Shown here piece by piece: positions 1-6,148 of a DNA stretch of 8,390 nucleotides. The notes beneath the pieces are model-generated. The model made no database searches. It saw only the letters and a list, made by a program, of their open reading frames with translations, and was not told where the DNA came from. The DNA is taken from NCBI GenBank assembly GCA_021784265.1, contig JAJXTA010000093.1, positions 1 through 8,390 on the forward strand, read 5' to 3'. A program made the position numbers and the translations under genes. The stretch comes from a bacterium (GTDB taxonomy: Bacteria > Verrucomicrobiota > Verrucomicrobiia > Limisphaerales > J093). Numbering within the stretch: position 1 is the stretch's first letter; each line of letters begins with the position of its first letter.

Positions 1-8
1 TCACTTTA

Positions 9-182
9 CCCTGCCATGCTCGTGTTCGGAAACTATGTCCTTGAACCGTAGTCTGAGCAAATACGGAGTCCGCTTCTCGCTGGTGGCCGACAGGCCTTAA
101 CTGGAAGTCGAAAGTCAGCGACAGGATTCCCCCTGTTTCTAAGTAGTTCAAAGGAACTGTTACACACGGCATTATGGCGGGG
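9..182 (+). ncRNA. ssrS: 6S RNA (candidate)
   Basis: 6S RNA binds the sigma70-type RNA polymerase holoenzyme by mimicking an open promoter and damps transcription in stationary phase. The sequence folds as expected. A closing stem pairs 9-17 with 174-182 (one G-U), extended by CGTGT 21-25 with ACACG 164-168. A second stem pairs CCTTGAAC 39-46 with GTTCAAAGG 146-154, with one bulged A. Then comes an open central region with a small hairpin on its 3' side (ACAGG 121-125 with CCTGT 132-136). A terminal arm pairs TCGCTG 77-82 with CAGCGA 116-121 and contains the hairpin GGCC-GACA-GGCC 85-96. Stretches such as CCTTAA near 95-100, GTTCAA near 146-151 and CGGCAT near 167-172 resemble E. coli 6S RNA recalled from memory. 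A run of eight T follows directly. The length of about 174 nt fits the family, and the cyclo-ligase gene nearby supports the call. The promoter lies outside the window, and the exact ends are inferred from pairing. Confidence 0.83.
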
Positions 183-208
183 TTTTTTTTGCCCCGATTT
201 TGGGTTTT
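178..208 (+). terminator. 3' end of 6S RNA with T-run and competing hairpin
   Basis: The 3' arm of the 6S closing stem runs straight into eight T residues (183-190), so termination or the mature 3' end is expected there. An alternative hairpin pairs CGGGG 178-182 with CCCCG 192-196, with the T-run in its loop and a further T-rich tail (198-208). This hairpin would use bases of the closing stem and can form only if transcription continues past the T-run toward rarA. Which structure is used cannot be told from sequence alone. Confidence 0.4.
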
Positions 209-233
209 ACCCGCGGGCCCTCCGCCTGCTTAG

Positions 234-1703
234 ATGCGGGCGATGTCCGGCAACGACTTGTTTGGGGGCCATCCGGGAGTGTCCGACGCCAACCCGCCAA
301 CGCGCGAAGCCGCCGCCGTCCGCTCGGCCCCCTTGGCCGCCCGGATGCGGCCACGCACGCTGGCCGAGTTCGTGGGCCAAACCCACATCCTCGGTCCCGG
401 GCAACTGCTGCGCCGGGCGATCGAGGCGGATCGGATCCAGTCCCTGATCCTGTTTGGGCCACCGGGCACCGGCAAGACCTCGCTGGCTCAGATCATCGCC
501 CAGCAGACGCGGTGCCGTTTCGTGCGCCTCAGCGGCGTGGAGTCCAATGTGAGCGACCTGCGTCGCGAGTTGGCCGCCGCCACCAATCGCTTGGCCAACG
601 CCGGCCAGTTCACCCTCCTGTTCATCGATGAGCTCCATCGGTTCAACAAAGCCCAACAGGATGTCTTGCTGCCGGAGGTCGAGAGCGGGGTGGTCCGCCT
701 CATCGGGGCCACCACCCACAACCCCTGCTTCTTCGTCAATGCCCCGCTGGTCTCGCGCTCGCAGGTTTTCGAGCTGCAACCGCTGGCGGAGGAAGACTTG
801 GCGGCACTGCTCCAGCGGGCGCTGGCGGAACCGGAGCGCGGCCTCGGCCACCTCCGCGCCGAAGCCGAGCCCAGCGCCTTGCGCCACCTGGCCCGCATCG
901 CCGACGGCGACGCCCGCAAGGCTCTGAACTCACTGGAAATCGCCGCCCTCACCACCCCGCCCTCCCCGGACGGCGTCGTCCGAATTACCCTGGCGGCCGC
1001 GGAACAGAGCATCCAACGCAAGGCCGTCGTGTATGACGCCGACGGCGATGCCCACTACGACACCATCTCGGCCTTCATCAAATCCATGCGCGGGAGCGAT
1101 CCGGACGCGACGCTTTACTGGTTGGCCAAAATGATCCATGCGGGCGAGGACCCGCGGTTCATCGCCCGACGGATCGTCATTTGTGCGGCGGAAGACGTGG
1201 GTCTGGCCGATCCCATGGCCCTGGTCCTGGCCCAGGCGGCCGCCGACGCCGCGGAGTGGATTGGGTGGCCGGAGGCGCGCCTCCCGCTGGCGGAAGCGGC
1301 CCTCTATATCGCTACCGCGAATAAGAGCAACAGTGCCTGCCTGGCGATCGACGCCGCCCTGAAGGATATTCGCGCCGGGCGGACGCTCCCCGTGCCCCCG
1401 CACCTGCGTGACACCCACTATGCCGGCGCCGAACGCCTGGGTCACGGCGTTGGCTACCAGTATGCCCATGATCACCCGGACCACTTTGTGCCCCAGGATT
1501 ATCTGGGCGAGCCACGCCGCTATTACGAGCCCACCGCGCAAGGGGTGGAGAAGAAGATTCGCGAGCGAGTCGAGCGCTGGCGCGAGCTGACCCGCGCCGT
1601 GCTCTCACCCGGGCCGGGACCGAACGCCAGCCCCGGCTCGGCTCCGGCGCCCTCCTCCGCCACTCCCCCGCCCGGACCAGCGGGCTCAGCAGCCGCCCCT
1701 TGA
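234..1703 (+). CDS. rarA: Replication-associated recombination protein RarA (MgsA/WHIP-family AAA+ ATPase)
   Basis: RarA is a cytoplasmic AAA+ ATPase related to clamp-loader subunits. In the family it forms a tetramer, interacts with SSB and DNA ends, and helps process stalled replication forks. The 489-residue product shows Walker A GPPGTGKT (75-82), Walker B LLFIDE followed by LHRFNKAQQD (128-143), sensor 1 GATTHNP (158-164) and a likely arginine finger in SRSQVF (174-179). The C-terminal RarA tetramerisation region is clear in ATANKSNSA and in GHGVGYQYAHDHPDHFVPQDYLG. The last 32 residues (458-489) are a Pro/Ala/Ser/Gly tail, which makes the protein longer than the usual 430-450. The start could be ATG 234 or ATG 243; neither has a clear Shine-Dalgarno sequence. 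The gene follows the 6S RNA candidate by about 50 bases and precedes the cyclo-ligase gene by 28 bases, so co-transcription with the downstream genes is likely. Confidence 0.95.
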   Translation: MRAMSGNDLFGGHPGVSDANPPTREAAAVRSAPLAARMRPRTLAEFVGQTHILGPGQLLRRAIEADRIQSLILFGPPGTGKTSLAQIIAQQTRCRFVRLSGVESNVSDLRRELAAATNRLANAGQFTLLFIDELHRFNKAQQDVLLPEVESGVVRLIGATTHNPCFFVNAPLVSRSQVFELQPLAEEDLAALLQRALAEPERGLGHLRAEAEPSALRHLARIADGDARKALNSLEIAALTTPPSPDGVVRITLAAAEQSIQRKAVVYDADGDAHYDTISAFIKSMRGSDPDATLYWLAKMIHAGEDPRFIARRIVICAAEDVGLADPMALVLAQAAADAAEWIGWPEARLPLAEAALYIATANKSNSACLAIDAALKDIRAGRTLPVPPHLRDTHYAGAERLGHGVGYQYAHDHPDHFVPQDYLGEPRRYYEPTAQGVEKKIRERVERWRELTRAVLSPGPGPNASPGSAPAPSSATPPPGPAGSAAAP

Positions 1704-1731
1704 CCGGCCTCAGTCCCTCACCCCAGCACCG

Positions 1732-2328
1732 ATGACCGACCCCGCTGTCGTCCTGGCGAAAGCAAACCTGCGCAAGCAGCTCCGCCAGGCGTTGGCCCAG
1801 GTCACCCCGGCCGAGCGGGCGCGGGCGTCGGCACAAGCCCGCGCCCGCCTGCGTCGGCAGCCCGAGTGGCAGCAGGCCCAGACGATCCTCTTTTACGCGC
1901 CACTCCCGGATGAACTGGACTTGTTCCCCCTGGCAGTCGAGGCGTTGGCCGCAGGCCGGCAGGTCGCCCTGCCCCGCTTTGCCGCCGCGACTGGGGCCTA
2001 TGCCGCCGCCTGGATTGGAGACCCAGCGCGGGACTTGGCCGCGGGCAGGTTCGGGGTGCTGGAGCCTCAGCCCGACTGCCCCGCCATGGGTCTAAACCGA
2101 CTGGACTTGCTCCTGGTTCCTGGGGTAGGATTCGACGTGAGCGGGCGGCGGCTGGGTCGGGGGCGAGGGTATTACGACCGGTTGCTGCTCGCGGTGAGCG
2201 GCCCACGTTGCGGGGTGGCAATGGACCAGCAGATTCTACCGGCGATCCCCACTGGACCCGGTGATCAGCGCGTGGACCGCCTTCTGACACCGACGCGGTG
2301 GCTGGTGCTCCAGCCCGGCGCGGCCTGA
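1732..2328 (+). CDS. fau: 5-formyltetrahydrofolate cyclo-ligase (5,10-methenyltetrahydrofolate synthetase)
   Basis: This cytoplasmic enzyme uses ATP to convert 5-formyltetrahydrofolate to 5,10-methenyltetrahydrofolate, returning stored one-carbon units to the active folate pool. The 198-residue product has the usual family length. It shows the N-terminal basic stretch AKANLRKQLR (9-18), FYAPLPDELD (54-63), FGVLEP (107-112), and the diagnostic core LLLVPGVGFD (126-135) followed by LGRGRGYYDRLL (141-152), the ATP/phosphate-binding motif. The C-terminal segment ends in VDRLLTPTRW (181-190). A position that is often His-Asp in relatives reads Gly-Asp here (177-178). The ATG at 1732 lies 28 bases after rarA with no visible ribosome binding site. 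The 3' end lies 2 bases before the preferred rny start, suggesting translational coupling. Linkage to 6S RNA mirrors ssrS-ygfA of Gammaproteobacteria. Confidence 0.93.
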   Translation: MTDPAVVLAKANLRKQLRQALAQVTPAERARASAQARARLRRQPEWQQAQTILFYAPLPDELDLFPLAVEALAAGRQVALPRFAAATGAYAAAWIGDPARDLAAGRFGVLEPQPDCPAMGLNRLDLLLVPGVGFDVSGRRLGRGRGYYDRLLLAVSGPRCGVAMDQQILPAIPTGPGDQRVDRLLTPTRWLVLQPGAA

Positions 2329-2330
2329 AC

Positions 2331-3899
2331 ATGAATAGGTTGGCTATGATGAACTGGGTGCTCGGTGGTGTGGGCCTGGGGATCGGCTTGCTGGCAGGCT
2401 TCTTGGCGCGGCGGTGGCAGGATCGCGCCCGGCGTCACGCCTCCAGCCTCCAGGCCCAGACCCAGATCGAGAACGCGCGGCGGGAAGCCGACGCCCTGCT
2501 GCGCGAAGCCCGCTTGGCCGCCAACGAGGAGGGCCTCCGCTGCCGTGCCCAGGCCGAACAGAGCCTCGACCGGCAGCGGCAGGAATTGGAGGAAGCCAAG
2601 CGGCGGCTGGCCGAGCGGGAGGCGCTGGTCAACCGCCAACTCGAGGGCTTGGTCGAGCGGGAGCGGAACCTGCGCGACCAACACCAGGAGCTGCAGAAGC
2701 AACGAGCCGAGCTCGAAGGCGGCCAGCGCGAGGTGGCGGCGCTGATCCGGCAACGCCGCGAACAGCTCGAGCAACTGGCCCACATCACCGAAGCCGAGGC
2801 CCGGGCCCTCCTCCTGAAAGAAGTCGAGCAAGGCGCGCTCAAAGATGCCGGCGATCTCTGCCGTCACCGGCTCGAGGAAGCCAAAAGCAAGGCCGAGGAG
2901 CAGGCCCGCCGGATCGTCAGCCTGGCCATCCAGCGGTACGCCGGCGAGCACACCTTCGAAACCACCACCGCCACCGTCGCCCTCACCGGTGACGACATCA
3001 AAGGCCGCATCATCGGACGGGAGGGACGCAACATCCGCGCCTTCGAAGCCGCCACCGGGATCACCGTGCTCATCGATGACACGCCCAACGCCGTCGTCCT
3101 GTCAGGCTTCGACCCGGTGCGGCGGGAGGTCGCCCGCCAAGCCATGGAACGGCTCATCCTCGACGGTCGGATCCACCCCACCCGCATCGAGGAGGTCGTC
3201 GCCAAGGTCACCGAGGAGATGGAGGAAACGATCGTCCGCGCCGGTGAGGAGGCGGTGTATAAGGTGGGGCTGCCCCCATTCCACGGGGAGCTGGTGAAAC
3301 TCCTGGGCCGGCTCCGCTTTCGCCGCAGCTTCTCCCAGAACATCCTCGACCACTCGATTGAAGTCGCCCATCTGGCCGGCCTGATCGCGGCCGAACTGGG
3401 CATCGACACCAGCGCGGCCAAACGCGCCGGCCTGTTGCACGACATCGGCAAGGCCGTCAACCACGAGATCGAAGGCTCCCACGCCCTGGTGGGCGCCGAA
3501 CTGGTCAAGCGCTACGGGGAGAGCGACGACGTGGTCAACGGGGTGGCTTCCCATCACGACGAGGTGCCCCACCTCAACCTGCTCGGGATCCTGGTCAGCG
3601 CGGCCGACGCCATCAGCGCCTCGCGTCCCGGGGCCCGCTCCGAATCGATGACCACCTATCTCAAGCGGCTGGAGAACCTCGAACACATCGGGACCTCCTT
3701 CCCGGGGGTCGAGAAATGCTACGCCGTGCAGGCCGGCCGCGAGCTGCGGGTGTTGGTCCAACCGGAGCAGGTCAACGACGACCAGGCCTATGCCCTCGCC
3801 CGGAACCTGGTGCGGAAGATCGAAGAAGAGCTCCAATACCCGGGCCAAATCCGGGTCACCGTTGTGCGCGAGACTCGCTGCATCGAGTTCGCCAAATGA
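2331..3899 (+). CDS. rny: Ribonuclease Y
   Basis: RNase Y is a membrane-anchored endoribonuclease that starts mRNA decay and processes some RNAs. The order of parts is classical: an N-terminal transmembrane helix (about 8-25), a long charged coiled coil rich in Glu/Arg/Gln (about 40-205), a KH RNA-binding domain with GRIIGREGRNIRAFE (225-239), and an HD phosphohydrolase domain. The HD domain has H341 in ILDHSIEVAHLAG, the metal-binding pair H370-D371 in LLHDIGKA, the HH pair 408-409 and D426 in SAADAISASRPGARSE. At 522 residues it matches the usual length of about 520. I chose ATG 2331, two bases after the cyclo-ligase stop. ATG 2346 is also possible and has an AGG six bases upstream. GTG 2298 would overlap the previous gene and add a non-conserved leader. 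The next gene begins 16 bases downstream. Confidence 0.96.
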   Translation: MNRLAMMNWVLGGVGLGIGLLAGFLARRWQDRARRHASSLQAQTQIENARREADALLREARLAANEEGLRCRAQAEQSLDRQRQELEEAKRRLAEREALVNRQLEGLVERERNLRDQHQELQKQRAELEGGQREVAALIRQRREQLEQLAHITEAEARALLLKEVEQGALKDAGDLCRHRLEEAKSKAEEQARRIVSLAIQRYAGEHTFETTTATVALTGDDIKGRIIGREGRNIRAFEAATGITVLIDDTPNAVVLSGFDPVRREVARQAMERLILDGRIHPTRIEEVVAKVTEEMEETIVRAGEEAVYKVGLPPFHGELVKLLGRLRFRRSFSQNILDHSIEVAHLAGLIAAELGIDTSAAKRAGLLHDIGKAVNHEIEGSHALVGAELVKRYGESDDVVNGVASHHDEVPHLNLLGILVSAADAISASRPGARSESMTTYLKRLENLEHIGTSFPGVEKCYAVQAGRELRVLVQPEQVNDDQAYALARNLVRKIEEELQYPGQIRVTVVRETRCIEFAK

Positions 3900-3915
3900 C
3901 CGCTTGCGGACTCGG

Positions 3916-5061
3916 ATGAGGCGCCGTCGGCAGGCTGCCCGCGTGGGGGCGCCCCAGTGGGCTGGGCTGTTTTGTCTCTGCGCCACCCTGCTGACGCTCC
4001 CCGGGCGGCTCGTGGCGGCAAGCGGGAGCGGCACCCCCCCGCCGGCGTCCGCCCCCGACCACTTCCAGTTGGTCCGAACGCGGGCGGGAAGCGGCCCCGC
4101 GGCGACCCTGGCGACCCTGGCGGAGTGGGAGTGGCGGCGCGCCGCCATCGTGCGCGAGATGGAGCGGGTCATGGGCCCGCTGCCCGGCCCGGAGAAGCGC
4201 TGCCCCCTGGCGGTGCGGGTGGAGAGCGAGGAAGACTGCGGGAGCTTTGTGCGGCGGTTTTTGACCTACGCCGCCGAGCCGGGCGGGCGGGTCCCAGCCT
4301 ACTTGCTGATTCCCAAGGCGCTCCTCCGACATCCGGTGCGCACGCCGGCCATCCTCTGCCTCCATCAGACCCACCCGCTGGGCCAGAAGGTGGTCGTGGG
4401 CCTGGGGAACAGTCCCAACGACGAATACGGCGTCGAGTTGGCCCAACGCGGCTACGTCTGCCTGGCCCCAGCCTACCCCCTGCTGGCCGAGTACCAGCCG
4501 GACCTCACCCGGCTCGGGTATGCGAGCGGCACCATGAAAGCCATCTGGGACAACCTCCGGGGCTTGGACCTCTTGGAGTCACTCCCTTTTGTCCAGCGGG
4601 GGAGGTTCGGCGCCGTCGGTCACTCCTTGGGCGGCCACAACGCGCTGTTCACCGCCGTGTTCGATCCGCGCCTTAAAGTGGTGGTCTCAAGCTGCGGCTT
4701 GGACTCGTTCCAAGATTACATGGATGGCGACATCCGCGGCTGGACCAGCGTGCGTTACATGCCCCGGCTTCTCACCTACGCTCTGTTCCGCCTCCCGTTC
4801 GACTTCCCTGAGGTCATCGGCGCGTTGGCGCCGCGTTACTGCCTACTCAGCGCGCCGGTCCACGATGCGAACTTCAAATGGCGCAGCGTCGATGCGATCG
4901 TTCAGGCCGCCACACCGGTGTTCCGCCTCTACAACGCCCCCGATCACCTGCATGTGCTCCACCCTGATTGCGCGCACCTCTTCCCCCCTGAGGTACGGGC
5001 GCAAGCCTACGCCCTGTTCGCGCGGCATTTGGGACGCCCGCCCGCGGAGCGCCTCCCCTAA
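3916..5061 (+). CDS. Secreted alpha/beta hydrolase (dienelactone hydrolase / acetyl-xylan-esterase-like)
   Basis: This is a probable exported esterase of 381 residues; its substrate is unknown. The N-terminus MRRRRQAAR followed by a hydrophobic stretch (about 14-29) and VAAS (33-36) looks like a Sec signal peptide. The alpha/beta hydrolase core shows PAILCLH (144-150), which probably includes the oxyanion region, then GYVCLAPAYPLL (179-190) and the nucleophile elbow GHSLGG with S237. D317 (in PVHDANF) and H354 (in DCAHLFP) are good candidates for the rest of the catalytic triad. The segment WDNLRGLDLLESL (211-223) before the elbow is typical of DLH-like hydrolases from Planctomycetota and Verrucomicrobiota. 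ATG 3916 was chosen because it gives the signal peptide and lies 16 bases after rny; an earlier in-frame start at 3790 would overlap rny by about 110 bases. It may simply be carried on the rny operon. Peptidase activity (S9-like) is a less likely alternative. Confidence 0.85.
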   Translation: MRRRRQAARVGAPQWAGLFCLCATLLTLPGRLVAASGSGTPPPASAPDHFQLVRTRAGSGPAATLATLAEWEWRRAAIVREMERVMGPLPGPEKRCPLAVRVESEEDCGSFVRRFLTYAAEPGGRVPAYLLIPKALLRHPVRTPAILCLHQTHPLGQKVVVGLGNSPNDEYGVELAQRGYVCLAPAYPLLAEYQPDLTRLGYASGTMKAIWDNLRGLDLLESLPFVQRGRFGAVGHSLGGHNALFTAVFDPRLKVVVSSCGLDSFQDYMDGDIRGWTSVRYMPRLLTYALFRLPFDFPEVIGALAPRYCLLSAPVHDANFKWRSVDAIVQAATPVFRLYNAPDHLHVLHPDCAHLFPPEVRAQAYALFARHLGRPPAERLP

Positions 5062-5091
5062 ACCAACCCGGCCTCGCCCTCCCGCCGGCGC

Positions 5092-5268
5092 CTACCGACC
5101 CTGCATCATTTCCGGCGGCAGCCCATGCTCCCACATGTGGGGAGAATTCCACGGCCGCTCGGACTCATTCTCGGTGTCCGTCGAGGCGCACCCGGTGACC
5201 ACCAACCAGCCGCCGATGGCCGCCACCAACAGCAGCCAGCGCCACACCACCGCGTACTGAGAGTTCAT
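5092..5268 (-). CDS. Small lipoprotein, function unknown
   Basis: This 58-residue protein has a short N-terminus, a hydrophobic segment (about 8-26) and a lipobox VTGC with the modified Cys at position 27. The mature part would be only 32 residues. The residues after the Cys are Ala and Ser, not Asp, so by the E. coli sorting rule an outer-membrane location is more likely. The mature peptide is polar, then ends in a striking segment with RPWNSP (38-43), MWEHGLPP (45-52) and MMQGR. I recall similar short lipoproteins with an RPWN-P-W-GLP pattern from Verrucomicrobiota, but could not check. ATG 5268 lies 2 bases after the stop of the coiled-coil gene, so the two are probably translationally coupled. 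An in-frame start further upstream (5316) would overlap that gene and displace the signal sequence. It converges with the hydrolase gene, whose stop is 30 bases away. Confidence 0.8.
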   Translation of the reverse strand: MNSQYAVVWRWLLLVAAIGGWLVVTGCASTDTENESERPWNSPHMWEHGLPPEMMQGR

Positions 5269-5270
5269 GA

Positions 5271-6026
5271 CTAATGCAGCACTTCGTCGCCAGCCAACAC
5301 CTCGGCTTGCCGCCACTCGGGCATGACGTTGGCGATGGATTGATTGGCCTCGACGCTGGTGACGCGGACCTTCGCCACCAATTTTCCACCCCGGTCCACC
5401 AACAGTTCACCCCGCGGCACCAACCCTTGGTTGCTCCCGATGTTCAGAATCACAAAATCCCACTTCGGATCCACGGCCACGACCTTCCCCTTGAGCCCGG
5501 GCGGGAGGTCCGGCGGAACATCCTTGTCGCTCTCGTACTGAGCCAAGCGCTGTTGCAGATTGTTGATCTTGCGGATCATCACTCGCTTTTCCTCGTTCAG
5601 AGCTTCGTTGGCCGCGGTGGCATTGGCCAAGGCCTGGAGGTCGCTGGCGATCTGGTCCACGCCGCGGCCCAGGGCCTTCCACGCCGCCAGCGAGCGCTCG
5701 GCCTCGGTCAGGTCGGTGCGGGTCTTGCGCAGGTCGGTCTCCGACCGGTTGGCGCGCGCCTCCTGGGTGGTCGCCTTCGCCGCGGTTTCCTTCAACGTCG
5801 CCTGGGTGTCGGCCAGTTCCTTCGCCGTGTTGGCCAGGGTCTCTTTGGCGGTCTTGGCCTCCTTGCGGGCCTTGGTCCGTTCGTCCTGGGTGGTTTTCAG
5901 TTCCGTCTGGGTATTCTGTAAGGTGGTCTTCAAGTCCTCGATCTTGGGCCCCACCTGGAGGTGGCTCACCAGCAGGGCACCCAACCCCGCCAGGATCGCC
6001 ACAATTAAACTGATTCGGATTAACAT
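5271..6026 (-). CDS. Single-pass membrane protein with periplasmic coiled coil and C-terminal beta domain, function unknown
   Basis: I do not recognise a named family. The 251-residue product begins with MLIR and one transmembrane helix (about 5-21), then a long coiled coil (about 27-165) that is unusually rich in Thr, Lys, Glu and Ala and has a rough seven-residue rhythm (ELKTTQDERTKARKEAKTAK and similar). After a Pro-rich hinge (DVPPDLPPGLKG, 169-180) comes a small beta-rich domain (about 178-251) with KVVAVDPKWDFVILNIG and NQGLVPRGELLV, ending in GDEVLH. Its Gly spacing recalls MreC-like or flagellar-accessory beta barrels. The basic N-terminus suggests the coiled coil is periplasmic. ATG 6026 was chosen because it starts at the membrane helix and lies just downstream of a TTGACA promoter; the in-frame start at 6086 would lie upstream of the predicted transcription start. 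The gene for a small lipoprotein follows by 2 bases. A scaffolding or envelope-spanning role is inference only. Confidence 0.85.
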   Translation of the reverse strand: MLIRISLIVAILAGLGALLVSHLQVGPKIEDLKTTLQNTQTELKTTQDERTKARKEAKTAKETLANTAKELADTQATLKETAAKATTQEARANRSETDLRKTRTDLTEAERSLAAWKALGRGVDQIASDLQALANATAANEALNEEKRVMIRKINNLQQRLAQYESDKDVPPDLPPGLKGKVVAVDPKWDFVILNIGSNQGLVPRGELLVDRGGKLVAKVRVTSVEANQSIANVMPEWRQAEVLAGDEVLH

Positions 6027-6058
6027 GGTTCTTGAATTAAGCGTTACGGACCTGCCGC

Positions 6059-6086
6059 ACCCTAACACCCCACCCCGGGCTGTCAA
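6059..6086 (-). promoter_or_regulatory. Putative sigma70-type promoter for the coiled-coil/lipoprotein pair
   Basis: On the minus strand a perfect TTGACA (6086-6081) is followed after 16 bases by TAGGGT (6064-6059), which keeps the first, second and last bases of the -10 consensus. Transcription would start near 6052, giving a leader of about 26 bases before ATG 6026. The spacing and position fit well, although the -10 match is only partial. Confidence 0.42.
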
Positions 6087-6110
6087 CGCCCGTGTGCGGG
6101 TCCCGGAGAC

Positions 6111-6142
6111 AAAAAGGACGCAATTCTCATGCCGAAAGCGGC
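6111..6142 (-). terminator. Weak possible terminator after the DUF4380-like gene
   Basis: Downstream of the minus-strand stop at 6149 there is a small hairpin, GCCG-loop-CGGC (6131-6142), and about 15 bases further on a run of five T on the minus strand (6115-6111). The stem is short and the T-run is detached, so this is at best a weak or factor-assisted terminator. The promoter for the next gene begins soon after. Confidence 0.2.
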
Positions 6143-6148
6143 GGCGGT

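Noticed and set aside
172..462. Short minus-strand open frame covering the 6S 3' end and rarA start
   Set aside because: It reads through the 6S stem and T-run and has no domain or start signal.
207..1541. Long minus-strand open frames opposite rarA (207-887 and 930-1541)
   Set aside because: They lie antisense to a gene with complete AAA+ motifs, have no recognisable domains, and such open antisense frames are expected at this GC content.
2298..2330. GTG 2298 as start of rny
   Set aside because: It would overlap the cyclo-ligase gene by 31 bases and add 11 residues before the usual membrane anchor; ATG 2331 or 2346 fits the family length better.
3790..3915. ATG 3790 as start of the secreted hydrolase
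   Set aside because: It lies deep inside rny and would bury the signal peptide 42 residues into the protein.
3102..4172. A 356-residue minus-strand open frame opposite rny and the hydrolase start
   Set aside because: It spans the KH and HD domains of RNase Y on the opposite strand; its composition is that of a mirrored codon pattern and it has no family signature.
5062..5091. Bidirectional terminator between the converging hydrolase and lipoprotein genes
   Set aside because: The 30 bases are GC-rich and include a GGCGCC palindrome, but there is no stable hairpin followed by a T-run on either strand.
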